The notes: generated by a model from the letters alone, not told the origin. Shown: positions 17,985-27,199, counted from the first letter of the stretch. The stretch is DNA of 64,000 nt from Chryseobacterium sp. (GCA_027492795.1 JAPUEB010000011.1:1-64000); one strand, 5' to 3'. Numbers and translations are program-made.

Positions 17985-19166
17985 TTAAGCCATATTCTCG
18001 ATAACGATTGCAGAAGCTCCACCTCCACCGTTGCAAATGGCTGCAGCGCCGTATTTTCCGTTGTTTTGTTTTAGAACGTTGATTAAGGTTACAATAATTC
18101 TTGAGCCTGAACTTCCCAGTGGATGTCCCAAAGAAACTGCGCCACCATTTACATTTACTTTGTTGGAATCTAAGCCTAAAATTTTGTTATTTGCCAAACC
18201 AACTACGGAAAAAGCTTCGTTAAATTCAAAAAAATCGATGTCTGAAATTTCCAAGTTTGCTTTTTTCAAAGCGATTGGAAGTGCTTTTGCAGGAGCTGTT
18301 GTGAACCATTCCGGAGCGTGAGCTGCATCTGCGTAAGAAACGATTTTTGCCAAAGGTTTCAAACCGAGTTCATCCATTTTTTCTTTAGACATTAAAACCA
18401 ATGCAGAAGCTCCATCATTCAAAGTGGAAGCATTGGCTGCGGTTACCGTTCCATTTTCTTTTTGAAAAACAGTTGGAAGCGTTCCGATTCTGTCAAAATT
18501 TACAGATTTATATTCTTCATCTTCAGCAAAAATTACGGGATCGCCTTTTCTCTGTGGGATTTCAACGGCAACAACTTCATCTTTGAATTTTCCTTCGCTC
18601 CAAGCTTTTGCGGAACGTTTGTAGGATTCTACGGCGAAATTATCTTGGTCTTCACGGGAAATTTCGTATTCTGCGGCACATTTTTCGGCGCAAACTCCCA
18701 TGTGAACTTTGTTGTAAACATCGGTAAGTCCGTCTAGAACCATTCCGTCCTGCATTTTTACATCGCCTAATTTTGTTGCGTTTCTTGCGGAAAAATAATG
18801 CGGAACTTGCGACATATTTTCCATTCCACCGGCAACAATTACGTCTGCATCACCTGCTTTTATTGCTTGTGCCGCCATCATTACTGCTTTCATACCGGAA
18901 GCGCAAACTTTGTTGATGGTTGTAGCAGGAGTTTCATTGCTTAAACCCGCTCCTAAAGCTACTTGACGAGCAGGAGCTTGTCCTTCGCCGGCTTGCAAAA
19001 CGTTCCCCATATAAATTTCCTGAACCTGATTTGGATCAAGATTTATTTTTTCCAAAGCGCCTTTCACGACAGTTGCTCCCAACTTTGTAGCAGGAACGGT
19101 GGATAAACTTCCCATAAAACTTCCCATCGGTGTTCTTGCCGCGGAAACGATGAATACTTCTTTCAT
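17985..19166 (-). CDS. Acetyl-CoA C-acetyltransferase (thiolase)
   Basis: 393 residues, the standard thiolase length. The nucleophile is C88 in TTINKVCASGMKAV. The second half has the NGGAVSLGHPLGSSG motif (His about 350) and the C-terminal AAICNGGGGASAIVIE with the general-base Cys (about 380). It makes or splits acetoacetyl-CoA (biosynthetic type, AtoB/PhaA-like), feeding the mevalonate route or fatty acid/ketone metabolism. A small secreted protein gene follows upstream at 19186 (19-base gap), so the two are probably cotranscribed. Its own terminator lies at 17888-17935. Confidence 0.93.
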   Translation of the reverse strand: MKEVFIVSAARTPMGSFMGSLSTVPATKLGATVVKGALEKINLDPNQVQEIYMGNVLQAGEGQAPARQVALGAGLSNETPATTINKVCASGMKAVMMAAQAIKAGDADVIVAGGMENMSQVPHYFSARNATKLGDVKMQDGMVLDGLTDVYNKVHMGVCAEKCAAEYEISREDQDNFAVESYKRSAKAWSEGKFKDEVVAVEIPQRKGDPVIFAEDEEYKSVNFDRIGTLPTVFQKENGTVTAANASTLNDGASALVLMSKEKMDELGLKPLAKIVSYADAAHAPEWFTTAPAKALPIALKKANLEISDIDFFEFNEAFSVVGLANNKILGLDSNKVNVNGGAVSLGHPLGSSGSRIIVTLINVLKQNNGKYGAAAICNGGGGASAIVIENMA

Positions 19167-19185
19167 TTTCTGTATAAATTTGATA

Positions 19186-19605
19186 TTATTCTTTAATTTT
19201 TTCTAATGTTAAAACAGTTCCCACCTCATCATTTTCAGATTTTATGCGAATCATGTTCAGTTCAGTTTGCAAAATGGTGTTGTGATAGACGGTTCCTTTT
19301 AAAATTCCGTTGGATGGATCGGTATTTTCAGTTACTACAAGATGATATTTGCAGGGATTTTCGGTTTCAAAATGCATTTTGGCTTTTATGAAATTTTTAC
19401 CATTATCGAAATACTCGGTTTGAATGTCTTTATCAATAACCATCGTCCATTCTTCCTCCGGAACTTCCAAAGACATGAACGTTCCACTTTTTATGTTTTC
19501 ACATTTTGGCTTAACATCAGGATTTTGCATATAATCTGTTTGCGCATTGCTTTGGGAACAATACACCAAGAAAATAAACGCAAACAATTTATGAAACCTG
19601 CTCAT
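19186..19605 (-). CDS. Small exported protein of unknown function
   Basis: 139 residues; the family is not recognised. A signal peptide is plain (MSRFHKLFAFIFLVYCSQSNA, about 1-21). The mature part has alternating beta-strand-like segments and two cysteines (about 35 and 86 in KPKCENIKSG and ENPCKYHLVV), which could form a disulfide in the periplasm. It lies 19 bases upstream of the thiolase gene on the same strand, so the two probably share a transcript, though no functional link is obvious. An intrinsic terminator just before it (19637-19655) separates it from the genes behind. Confidence 0.7.
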   Translation of the reverse strand: MSRFHKLFAFIFLVYCSQSNAQTDYMQNPDVKPKCENIKSGTFMSLEVPEEEWTMVIDKDIQTEYFDNGKNFIKAKMHFETENPCKYHLVVTENTDPSNGILKGTVYHNTILQTELNMIRIKSENDEVGTVLTLEKIKE

Positions 19606-19636
19606 GCTAAATTATTCTGCCAAATTACAAAAAAAA

Positions 19637-19655
19637 ACACACTTTGGAAGTGTGT
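19637..19655 (-). terminator. Terminator-like hairpin
   Basis: ACACACTT and AAGTGTGT form an 8-bp stem with a 3-base loop, and eight or more Ts follow on the minus strand. It ends the transcript of the gene at 19822-20904. Confidence 0.8.
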
Positions 19656-19689
19656 CATATGGAGCTTATTTCAATTTTTCGTTTGCTTT

Positions 19690-19775
19690 TAAAAATAAAA
19701 TCTCGCAAATTACGCAAATAACGCAGATTTTATTCCAATTTATCTGCCATATCTGCTAAATCTGCGAGAATAATA
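19690..19775. repeat. Palindromic repeat (TCGCAAATTACGC / TCTGCGAGA)
   Basis: AAATCTCGCAAATTACGCAA and CGCAGATTTT face AAATCTGCGAGAATAAT about 55 bases later. A related half-copy (TTTTTCTCGCAGATTTTGCG) is at 52287-52325. It is noncoding. Confidence 0.5.
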
Positions 19776-19821
19776 AAAATTTGAAGCAATATAACCTGAT
19801 TTAAAACTACGATTGAGATTT

Positions 19822-20904
19822 CTAAAAATTCAATCCAGCAAGTTCTATCCCAAACTGAAGTCCGAGTTTGTTGTTTAAAAGTGCACTATTATTGAAAAGT
19901 GGTGTAAAATCTTTCTTTACAAACAAATTGAAACCACCATAACCTGCACTTAATTTTGCCCCGAAAACAAAAGGATTTACGCCATTTTCTACTTTCTGTG
20001 CAAAATCATTTCTTCTGCTCTCACTATTTGCATATTGGTATTTGATTTTCTCTCCTACTTTCAAATCTCCATAAATTCCAACTCCTACTCTAATTTGTTT
20101 TTTACTTGCATCCAAATATTTCACACCTTCATGCTCGATATATTTTGGATTGAGGACAAAATTAAAATCAACAGGAATTTCCAAATAATTGATTCTTAAT
20201 TGAGAACGTTTCAAATCGCCACCGGAAAATGGCGCAACAAAAAGTTTGTCATTTGCTTGAGCAAAAACTCTTGAACGCCCCAAATCGTGTGTATCCGAGC
20301 GGAAGCCTAAACCATAACTCATAAAAACCGGGCTGGTAAATTTGCCAATTTGAAACTCTCCTTTTATGGCATAATTGTATGAAACATTTTGTCCGAAACG
20401 AGTTTCTGAATCATTTTTGAAAAAATTATAAGGTTCAGAACTATTGGTAAGGTTGAGCCAACCAAGACTTAACACAAATCCGCTGGTTTTAAGTTTATCT
20501 TTTGGATGTTTCTTCTTTTCGCTTTTTTCGTTGGTGTTTTCCTCACTGTTTTCCAGTGAAAAGTTGGTGTTTTCTGCGCTCATCACAGAGTTTTTTACCG
20601 ATTTTTTGGTGATTTCTTCTAAGGTAGATTTCTCTGCTTCCACTTTTTCATTGATAGCGGTTTCATACCGTGCTGCGATTTCGTTGCGCTGATTTTGTTT
20701 TTCAGTTTCGGAGATTTTTCCTGCTTTGAATTTTTCATCTACCGCGTCTAATTCTGCATTCATTTTTGTTTTTTCGGCTAGAACGATGCTTTCAATTCGG
20801 GATGAATACTCTTTGATTTGCTGTTCCAAAGAAGGTTTTTCTTGAGCAAAAGTCAATACAGAAAGCGATAACGCAATTCCTGAAAGTAAAATTTTTGTTT
20901 TCAT
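19822..20904 (-). CDS. Outer-membrane beta-barrel-like protein with N-terminal coiled coil
   Basis: 360 residues. A signal peptide (1-20, ending LTFAQ) is followed by a charged helical stretch rich in E and K (about 25-130, likely coiled coil) and then by a C-terminal half of alternating Gly/aromatic strands ending LGLQFGIELAGLNF, as in outer-membrane barrels. No named family was recognised. It lies 86 bases downstream of a membrane protein gene and near an ECF sigma factor (21706-22241), all on the same strand, which suggests it is a member or target of that sigma operon. Confidence 0.65.
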   Translation of the reverse strand: MKTKILLSGIALSLSVLTFAQEKPSLEQQIKEYSSRIESIVLAEKTKMNAELDAVDEKFKAGKISETEKQNQRNEIAARYETAINEKVEAEKSTLEEITKKSVKNSVMSAENTNFSLENSEENTNEKSEKKKHPKDKLKTSGFVLSLGWLNLTNSSEPYNFFKNDSETRFGQNVSYNYAIKGEFQIGKFTSPVFMSYGLGFRSDTHDLGRSRVFAQANDKLFVAPFSGGDLKRSQLRINYLEIPVDFNFVLNPKYIEHEGVKYLDASKKQIRVGVGIYGDLKVGEKIKYQYANSESRRNDFAQKVENGVNPFVFGAKLSAGYGGFNLFVKKDFTPLFNNSALLNNKLGLQFGIELAGLNF

Positions 20905-20990
20905 ACTATAAAATTTAAGTTAATTTCTTGATACTATTTTTGCTGTCTGGACGCTGTTTTGCAGATTATTATTGTTTAAAAGTTAGTTGA

Positions 20991-21722
20991 CTAATTTGAA
21001 GGCAAATCTTCTGAATAGACTGTAAAACCAAGAATTCTTACAGAGGAAGGACCTTTTCTTTTAAATTTTCTGATATCAAACTCTCCTAGTTTCGGCTGAT
21101 TGCGAAGTTCAGATTTCTTTTTTTCCAATTCTCTTCCAAAAAGGAGTTCGTCTCCTGTGATGTAGGATTTTTTTTCTTTTATAACTGACGTTGAAGGTTT
21201 TACTGCGACTATATTTTCTGAAAAATCTTCATTAACCTCAATTGGACTTGCCTGAATTAGTGGAGCTTGAATTTGATTTATTTTTCCAACAAAAGAAGCG
21301 TTTTCATCAGGCAATTTTTTTTCAGTTTTTGAAACTTTTTTGTTTGTTGCAGCTAAATTTTTTATCTCAGTGTTTTCCACCATTTTACTTGCAGGTTCTA
21401 TCCTTTGCATTTTTGTGGATTCAGAATTGGAAGAAGTTTTCAAAAGAACATTGCTACTTTTTACATTTCCTTTTTGCTGATGAACGATAAATTGATCAGT
21501 CTCCGGTTTGCTCATATTCTTCCATATCAAAGCACCTGCAGAAACTAACAGCACTACAACTGCGGCGTATTTCCACCAACCAACAGATGGTTTTGAAATT
21601 GGTGCGATTTTTATATCGTTCTGTTCATCCAAACGAGCTTCCAACCTGTCCCAAAGTGCCTCGGAAGGAGAAAATTCTCTTTCTTCGTAGCGTTTTTTGA
21701 GTTGATTATTTTTGTAGTACAT
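20991..21722 (-). CDS. Membrane protein downstream of the ECF sigma factor (anti-sigma-like position)
   Basis: 243 residues. A cytoplasmic N-terminal part (1-46, with REFSPSEALWDRLEARLDEQ) precedes one membrane helix (about 47-67, WWKYAAVVVLLVSAGALIW) and a long polar Ser/Lys/Glu-rich periplasmic tail. The layout is like that of anti-sigma factors, though no ZAS or FecR motif was recognised. The gene overlaps the sigma-factor gene by 17 bases (start at 21722, sigma stop at 21706), so coupled translation is likely. The role as anti-sigma factor is inferred from position and topology. Confidence 0.65.
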   Translation of the reverse strand: MYYKNNQLKKRYEEREFSPSEALWDRLEARLDEQNDIKIAPISKPSVGWWKYAAVVVLLVSAGALIWKNMSKPETDQFIVHQQKGNVKSSNVLLKTSSNSESTKMQRIEPASKMVENTEIKNLAATNKKVSKTEKKLPDENASFVGKINQIQAPLIQASPIEVNEDFSENIVAVKPSTSVIKEKKSYITGDELLFGRELEKKKSELRNQPKLGEFDIRKFKRKGPSSVRILGFTVYSEDLPSN

Positions 21723-22241
21723 GATTTTCTTTTTTTAAAAATTCTGTAAGCCATTTTTTACTTTTGTTCAGTTGGCTTTTGCTGGTTCCTTCGCTTATAT
21801 TGAGGATTTCAGAAATTTCGCTGTGTTTTTTTTCTTCAAAAACAAACAGGTTGAAAACGATTTTGTAACCTTCGGGCATTTGCGAGAAAATTTCATCTAA
21901 ATTGATGTTTTGTATCTCCTCTTCAAAATCATCTTCAAGTTCGATGCTTTCTACATCCACATCAGCATACAAAATGTTTTTTTTCTTCCTTATGAATGAA
22001 ATGGAATCATTCACCACTATTTTTCGGAGCCAAAACGGAAAAGATTTCCAGTCTTTGCAGTCGCTTATTTTGTAAAACATTTGTAGAAAGCGTTCAGCAA
22101 AACATCTTCGGCGTCGTGCAGATTTCCGGTGTAGGATTTTGCCACAGCGAGCATTTTTCCGGCAAACATTTCGTATAATGCTTTTTGGGAAGCTCTATCC
22201 TGCTGTTTTGCATTTCTAAAATGAAATTCTAAATTGTGCAT
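21706..22241 (-). pseudogene. RNA polymerase ECF sigma factor, frameshifted
   Basis: Two frames together give a normal ECF sigma factor. Region 2 begins MHNLEFHFRNAKQQDRASQK (ATG at 22241) and runs to NAFYKCFTK. The other frame continues with ISDCKDWKSFPFWLRKIVVN and the sigma-4 region LNISEGTSKSQLNKSKKWL. One missing base in the T-run at 22068-22071 (plus strand; 4 Ts where 5 would join the frames) breaks it. The joined product would be about 178 residues. Either the gene is inactivated or the sequence has a homopolymer error. It heads the small operon with 20991-21722. Confidence 0.75.
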
Positions 22242-22253
22242 AAAATTTCATTT

Positions 22254-22889
22254 CTATTTAGTAGGACCTTTTATAGTTACGCCAACTGAAAGCAGTATTC
22301 CAGAAAACTTGTTTGCACCAAAAGCACACTGTTTACCAATTAAATTTTGATATGCTGCTTTGGAAGTTAAAAATATTCCAACATTATCACTCGTAATTTT
22401 GGCAATTTTATAGGAAAAATCTAAACCGGTAGTCATTTGAAAAAACCGTTTCCTTTGCAATACTTTCGCAAAAGCAGTTTCACCGGTGTACCAAACTCCA
22501 TCAATTTCTTGCTCTACTTTAACCATTTCTAATTCATCTGGATTGACGAGTGCAAATTGATACATACCAGAATTGATAAATCCGCTCAAAAAAAACTTTT
22601 CATTCTGCAAAAAATCGTAATATCCAATTGCATGAATTGCCATAAACTTTCCTCTGGTTCGATCTGCGGGAAATCCAAAATTTTCGTTGTAGGTTTTTGA
22701 AGTACATCGTCCTCCTAATCCTAAAGAAAGTTTATCGCTAACAAAATATCTCGCTTCAAATTCACCTCCAAGATGATGCGATTTCAAAGTTGGCTGAAAA
22801 TTGCCACCCATGAAAAAGGCAATATCATTTTTTTGGGATTGAATGATGGAAAAAAATAAAATACAGCAAAAAATAAAAGTTTTCTTCAT
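22254..22889 (-). CDS. Predicted outer-membrane beta-barrel protein
   Basis: About 211 residues from the ATG at 22889, chosen because it gives a signal peptide (MKKTFIFCCILFFSIIQSQ). The mature part is rich in strand-like segments with Gly and aromatic residues (GGEFEARYFVSDKLSLGLGG) and ends SVGVTIKGPTK, like small porin-family barrels. It is not a named family. It lies upstream of the ECF sigma gene on the same strand, 12 bases from the sigma start, so the two may share a transcript. Confidence 0.6.
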   Translation of the reverse strand: MKKTFIFCCILFFSIIQSQKNDIAFFMGGNFQPTLKSHHLGGEFEARYFVSDKLSLGLGGRCTSKTYNENFGFPADRTRGKFMAIHAIGYYDFLQNEKFFLSGFINSGMYQFALVNPDELEMVKVEQEIDGVWYTGETAFAKVLQRKRFFQMTTGLDFSYKIAKITSDNVGIFLTSKAAYQNLIGKQCAFGANKFSGILLSVGVTIKGPTK

Positions 22890-22967
22890 AAAAAATTGCT
22901 TTTGAAAAGTTGCTTCTATATAAAAGACTTCAGCTTTTAGAAATAGTTGCCTCAAAATACAAAAAAA

Positions 22968-22992
22968 ATTACACTTTTTTGGGAAGTGTAAT
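22968..22992 (-). terminator. Terminator of the nucleoside permease gene
   Basis: ATTACACTT and AAGTGTAAT form a perfect 9-bp stem with a 7-base loop, and a T-run follows on the minus strand. It starts about 28 bases past the permease stop. Confidence 0.8.
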
Positions 22993-23020
22993 TTATATGA
23001 TTGATTTATAGATATTTAAC

Positions 23021-24280
23021 CTAATGTTTTATCTCTGCAACTTCGGCAGGATTGTGTTTGTGTCTGAAGAATAATCCGAAAAGTATAGCGATTACCAATG
23101 CGTAAGCTGCGAAAATGAGCCAGATTTCGTGCCACATTTTGTCGCCGTTTTCTAATGTGAAGAATTTTGCGATAAGCCAACCACTCACAAAACTTCCTAT
23201 CATTGCTCCGAAACCATTCGTCATCATCATAAATAATCCTTGAGCGGATGAGCGGATTTTGTAATCTGTTGTAGTTTCTACGAAAAGGGAACCGGAAATA
23301 TTAAAGAAATCAAAAGCCATTCCGTACACGATACAGGAAAGAATAATGAGCGTTAATCCGAAACCTTCCGGAGTTCCGTAAGCAAAAAAAGCAAAACGTA
23401 AAACCCAAGCAAACATGGAAATCAGCATCACTTTTTTGATGCCGAATTTTTTCAAAAAGAAAGGAATAGCAAGAATGAATAAAGTCTCGGAAATCTGCGA
23501 AATCGACATGATGATGGTGGAATATTTCACCACAAAACTGTCTGCATATTCCGGTTTTTTACCAAAATCTGATAGAAAAACATCGCCATACATATTGGTT
23601 AATTGCAATGCCGCACCCAAAAACATGGAGAAAATAAAAAACATCGCCATTTTTGCGTTTCCAAAAAGTGAGAAAGCATTTAGTCCTAATTTTTCTGCTG
23701 TAGAAGCATTTTTCGGAATTAAGTTTTGCGGTTTGCAAGCAGGCAAAGTAAAAGAATAAATCGCAAGAATTACCGCAAAAATGCCAGCAATATAAAACTG
23801 ATTTGCAGATGCTTTATTCCCTGTAAGATTGGTAACCCACATTGCGGCAATAAAACCTATGGTTCCCCAAACGCGAATCGGCGGAAACACCTTCACTACA
23901 TCATAATTGTTATTTTTTAGAATGTAATAAGCAATGGAATTGGACAGCGAGATTGTCGGCATATAAAAAATCATCGCGATGAGCATAATCCAAAAAAATG
24001 TGTTCGGATTATCCACCATAGGAAGGAAAAACAGTGTAACAGCATAGCCCAAATGCAGCAATCCGTACAATTTTTCGGCATTCATCCATCTATCGGCAAT
24101 AATTCCGGTTAAAGCAGGCATGAAGATAGAAGAAATTCCTAAAGTCATAAACACTATTCCGAATTCTTCGCCACCCCATTGTTTTGTACCAAACCAATAA
24201 TTGGCAAATGTAATGAGCCACGCTCCCCACACAAAAAACTGAAGGAAACTCAATATCGTTAAACGTAATTTTAGATTCAT
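23021..24280 (-). CDS. Nucleoside permease (NupG/XapB-like MFS)
   Basis: 419 residues with twelve membrane helices. The first helix (RLTILSFLQFFVWGAWLITF), then IFMPALTGIIADRWMNAEKL and PPIRVWGTIGFIAAMWVTNL, are typical of the nucleoside:H+ symporter family. It imports purine and pyrimidine nucleosides for salvage; the exact specificity is not readable. It is monocistronic: a microsatellite of GTTGGGT units lies 12 bases before the ATG, and a terminator follows at 22968-22992. Confidence 0.87.
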   Translation of the reverse strand: MNLKLRLTILSFLQFFVWGAWLITFANYWFGTKQWGGEEFGIVFMTLGISSIFMPALTGIIADRWMNAEKLYGLLHLGYAVTLFFLPMVDNPNTFFWIMLIAMIFYMPTISLSNSIAYYILKNNNYDVVKVFPPIRVWGTIGFIAAMWVTNLTGNKASANQFYIAGIFAVILAIYSFTLPACKPQNLIPKNASTAEKLGLNAFSLFGNAKMAMFFIFSMFLGAALQLTNMYGDVFLSDFGKKPEYADSFVVKYSTIIMSISQISETLFILAIPFFLKKFGIKKVMLISMFAWVLRFAFFAYGTPEGFGLTLIILSCIVYGMAFDFFNISGSLFVETTTDYKIRSSAQGLFMMMTNGFGAMIGSFVSGWLIAKFFTLENGDKMWHEIWLIFAAYALVIAILFGLFFRHKHNPAEVAEIKH

Positions 24281-24291
24281 AATTTTAAATT

Positions 24292-24318
24292 GTTGGGTGT
24301 TGGGTATTGGATGTTCTT
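24292..24318. repeat. Heptanucleotide microsatellite (GTTGGGT)
   Basis: Two GTTGGGT units, then ATTGGAT and GTTCTT, 12 bases before the start of the nucleoside permease. The same unit recurs at 32173-32214. Confidence 0.65.
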
Positions 24319-24335
24319 ATTTTTTGAAATCTATT

Positions 24336-24929
24336 TTAATCAATTTTCTTTTTTCGGCGTTTAATCTCTTCCTGAATTTCCATGGCGGTATCGTAATCTT
24401 CTTCTTTTACGGCATCTTCGAGGATTTTCTGCAATTCTTCCATCGACATTGATTTCAGATTGTCTTCTGCATGGATTTCGGGGAAATGTTCTTCCACAGC
24501 TTTTTCTTCTATTTCCAAGAGAATTCCGGCTTCATTCAGCACCTGTTCGGTGGTGTAAATGGGCGCATTGAAACGAACCGCCATTGCAACGGCATCCGAA
24601 GTTCTTGCGTCCAAAATAAGTTCTTCACCTCCAGAAGTGTTTTTAAAATTAATATTAGAAAAAAATACACCATCCACAATTTGATAAATCACTACCGAAG
24701 TCAATTCATAATGGGTATCTTTTACAAATTTTGAAAATAAATCGTGGGTAAGCGGACGCGGCGGATGAATGTCTTTTTCTAAACCTAAAGAAATGGACTG
24801 CGCCTCAAAATTACCTATAACTACGGGAAGTTTCACGTTGGTAGGTTCATGCTCCAAAAGCAGCGCGTAAGCTCCCGACTGTGTTTGACTGTAAGAAATT
24901 CCGCGGATGATGAGTTCTTTGTAATCCAT
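24336..24929 (-). CDS. Bifunctional nuclease family protein (DUF151) with UVR domain
   Basis: 197 residues. The N-terminal BFN/DUF151 domain (about 1-135) shows LPVVIGNFEAQSISLGLE and LDARTSDAVAMAVRFNAPIY, both typical. The C-terminal part has a UvrB/UvrC-type motif (about 163-195, LQKILEDAVKEEDYDTAMEI). The plant homologue is a DNA/RNA nuclease; the bacterial role is not settled. It lies alone on the minus strand with the permease gene downstream, 55 bases away, and a terminator-containing gap upstream. Confidence 0.9.
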   Translation of the reverse strand: MDYKELIIRGISYSQTQSGAYALLLEHEPTNVKLPVVIGNFEAQSISLGLEKDIHPPRPLTHDLFSKFVKDTHYELTSVVIYQIVDGVFFSNINFKNTSGGEELILDARTSDAVAMAVRFNAPIYTTEQVLNEAGILLEIEEKAVEEHFPEIHAEDNLKSMSMEELQKILEDAVKEEDYDTAMEIQEEIKRRKKKID

Positions 24930-25097
24930 AGAACAAATATAAATTAAATTTAAGATTTTGGATTTGAAATTGAAGTTTTTTTTCGTATTTCAGCAATAGT
25001 TTTTGAGTTTATTCAAAAATTAATTGAAGGTAGAAAACCATGTATAATCTTCATTTCTCTGTTTAAAATTGAAATTACGAAAAAAGCTTCAATAAAA

Positions 25098-25125
25098 AAA
25101 CCGAAGAGCCATTTCTTCGGTTTTT
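25098..25125 (-). terminator. Terminator of the etfBA operon
   Basis: AAACCGAAGA and TCTTCGGTTT form a perfect 10-bp stem with a 6-base loop, and Ts follow on the minus strand. It is the first good terminator past etfA, although about 210 bases away with repeat DNA between. The gap 24930-25336 holds no gene. Confidence 0.75.
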
Positions 25126-25167
25126 ATAAAACATTTTATAAAGAATTGTTGGTTTTACTTACATGCA

Positions 25168-25300
25168 GAAATTGATTTCTTCGTTTCCCCAATCCTAAAG
25201 GGAGCGAAGAAAATCAATTTCCTTAGATGAAACTTAATTTGCTCCTTTAGGGTTGGAGAAAACAAATTAAGGTTCATTTTGAAAAACTTAAACAGGTTCT
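25168..25300. repeat. Dispersed palindromic repeat, family B, copy 4
   Basis: AAATTGATTTCTTCGTTTCC, then AATCCTAAAGGGAGCGAAG, then TTTGCTCCTTTAGGGTTGG. Its right end (TTTTGAAAAACTTAAACAGG) is the terminal repeat of the elements at 31150 and 35206, but the matching left end is missing, so this copy may be a truncated or chimeric element. Confidence 0.65.
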
Positions 25301-25336
25301 TAATTTAGATTTTCTTGTGAAAAACTATCTTAAAAA

Positions 25337-26284
25337 TTATCCTTTCAGAGCCTTTATTTTCTCTGTAAGTGCAGGAACAATTTGGAAAGCGTCTCCTACT
25401 ACTCCATAATCTGCTGATTTGAAGAACGGAGCTTCCGGATCGCTGTTGATTACTACGATAGTTTTAGAAGAATTCACTCCCGCTAAATGCTGAATTGCGC
25501 CGGAAATACCGATGGCAATATACAAATTGGGAACGATGGCTTTTCCGGTTTGTCCCACGTGTTCGCTGTGAGGTCTCCATCCGATATCTGAAACAGGCTT
25601 AGAACATGCAGTTGCAGCGCCTAAAAGATTAGCTAAATTTTCTACCATTCCCCAGTTTTCAGGACCCTTCATTCCACGACCTGCGGAAACTACGATTTCT
25701 GCTTCTTTCAAGTCTAATTTTCCTGAAGACTGTTCGTGAGAAAGCACTTTAGTATCTTCGTTAGCTACCGATAAATTTCTAATTTCTTCGGAACCGGAAA
25801 CCGAATTTTCTTTTGCTCCAAATGCGTTTTGAGAAACTGTAACAATTACACCGTTTCCTTCAGCTTTTGCGTGCATATATCCTTTTCCGGAAAATGCTTT
25901 TCTTTTCACCGTGAAAGGTGCAAGATTTTCCGGTGCAGCCAAAGCGTTAGTAATTAACGCATAATTTTTAGAAACTGAAAGCATCGGAGCTACCGAAGAA
26001 GCGTCTGTAGTATGAGGAAATACGATAATATTTCCGTTGGCAACTTCGTGAAGAGCTTGTGCATAAGCTTTTGCACTAAAATTTTTCAATCCTTCATCTT
26101 TGATATTGATGACGTTCGTTGCGCCATATTTATATAATAGGTCTGAAGAATCTGTTGGGTTGATGGAAATTGCAGTTACGCTTTCTCCGGCTGCATCAGC
26201 GATAGCTTTTGCATAGGAAACTGCCTCGAAAGCGGCTTTTTTGTAAACACCGTTGATGTTTTCTGCATATACGAATATTGACAT
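25337..26284 (-). CDS. etfA: Electron transfer flavoprotein alpha subunit
   Basis: 315 residues. The C-terminal FAD domain starts near VVSAGRGMKGPENW (about 200) and runs through WRPHSEHVGQTGKAIVPNLY (the conserved ETF-alpha signature) to KSADYGVVGDAFQIVPALTE. With EtfB it carries electrons from acyl-CoA dehydrogenases to the quinone pool through ETF dehydrogenase. etfB lies 128 bases upstream on the same strand; the gap between them holds an octanucleotide-type repeat, unlike the tight spacing usual in this pair. Confidence 0.95.
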   Translation of the reverse strand: MSIFVYAENINGVYKKAAFEAVSYAKAIADAAGESVTAISINPTDSSDLLYKYGATNVINIKDEGLKNFSAKAYAQALHEVANGNIIVFPHTTDASSVAPMLSVSKNYALITNALAAPENLAPFTVKRKAFSGKGYMHAKAEGNGVIVTVSQNAFGAKENSVSGSEEIRNLSVANEDTKVLSHEQSSGKLDLKEAEIVVSAGRGMKGPENWGMVENLANLLGAATACSKPVSDIGWRPHSEHVGQTGKAIVPNLYIAIGISGAIQHLAGVNSSKTIVVINSDPEAPFFKSADYGVVGDAFQIVPALTEKIKALKG

Positions 26285-26301
26285 TTTTGTTTTTTTTTAG
26301 G

Positions 26302-26352
26302 TTAAGTTGTGAAGTTGTAAAATTGTGAAGTTGTAAAGTTGTAAAGTCGTTT
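26302..26352. repeat. Octanucleotide microsatellite (AGTTGTAA type)
   Basis: Units of AGTTGTAA, AATTGTGA and AGTCGTTT lie between etfB and etfA. A similar array is at 30982-31028. Confidence 0.6.
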
Positions 26353-26411
26353 AGTTACAAAGATGTTTTTACGATTTCATCTCCGGACTTCGGACTTCCA
26401 GCTTCCGATTT

Positions 26412-27158
26412 CTAAATTACTTTCGCTTCTTCGTGAAGCATTCTTACGAGTTCGTCCAAATTATCCGGTGAAACCATTTTCACACTGGCTCTTGCTGGAA
26501 CGCTGTCGAAAGAAACTGCATCTACTTTTACTTCAGTTGCAACCGGTTCCTGAACTTGCAATGGTTTTGTTCTCGCGGTCATAATTCCACGCATGTTAGG
26601 AATGATAAGATCTTTTTCATCTACCATTCCTTTTTGTCCTGCAATAACAGCCGGAAGTTTTACAGAAATAGTTTCTTTTCCGCCTTCAATTTCGCGAACT
26701 GCAGTAGCTTCGTTTCCGTTCACATCCAACCCAACACAAGCGTTTACAAAAGGTTGATTCAACAGTTGAGCAAGCATTCCGGGAACAGAACCTCCATTGT
26801 AATCAAGAGATTCTTTTCCGCAAAGAATTAAATCGTACCCGCCGTTTTGTGCGATTGTTGTGATTTCTTTAGCGGTAGAATAGCTGTCTTTTGGTTCAAA
26901 ATTTACTCTTACGGCATCATTGGCTCCAATTGCCAAAGCTTTTCTGATGACAGGTTCTGTGGTAGCATCACCAACATTTACCACGGTAACAGTTGCACCT
27001 TGAGATTCCTGTAGTTTTATTGCTTTTGTTAAAGCAAATTCATCTAAAGGATTGATAACCCACTGAATTCCGTTTTTGTCGAATGCAGATTTGTCTGCCG
27101 TAAAATTAATTTTTGAGGTAGTATCGGGAACACTACTGATGCAAACTAATATTTTCAT
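26412..27158 (-). CDS. etfB: Electron transfer flavoprotein beta subunit
   Basis: 248 residues. MKILVCISSVPDTTSKI begins the ETF domain; AMP-binding region near DLILCGKESLDYNGGSVP (about 110-128) and the VREIEGGKETISVKLPAVIA segment (about 160-178) are typical of EtfB. It binds EtfA and AMP and shuttles electrons in fatty acid and amino acid oxidation. A 24-bp perfect palindrome lies 42-65 bases upstream of the ATG and is a candidate operator for the etfBA operon. Confidence 0.95.
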   Translation of the reverse strand: MKILVCISSVPDTTSKINFTADKSAFDKNGIQWVINPLDEFALTKAIKLQESQGATVTVVNVGDATTEPVIRKALAIGANDAVRVNFEPKDSYSTAKEITTIAQNGGYDLILCGKESLDYNGGSVPGMLAQLLNQPFVNACVGLDVNGNEATAVREIEGGKETISVKLPAVIAGQKGMVDEKDLIIPNMRGIMTARTKPLQVQEPVATEVKVDAVSFDSVPARASVKMVSPDNLDELVRMLHEEAKVI

Positions 27159-27199
27159 TTTTTATGTGATATTATAATTTTTGTAAAGATAAATAAAAA

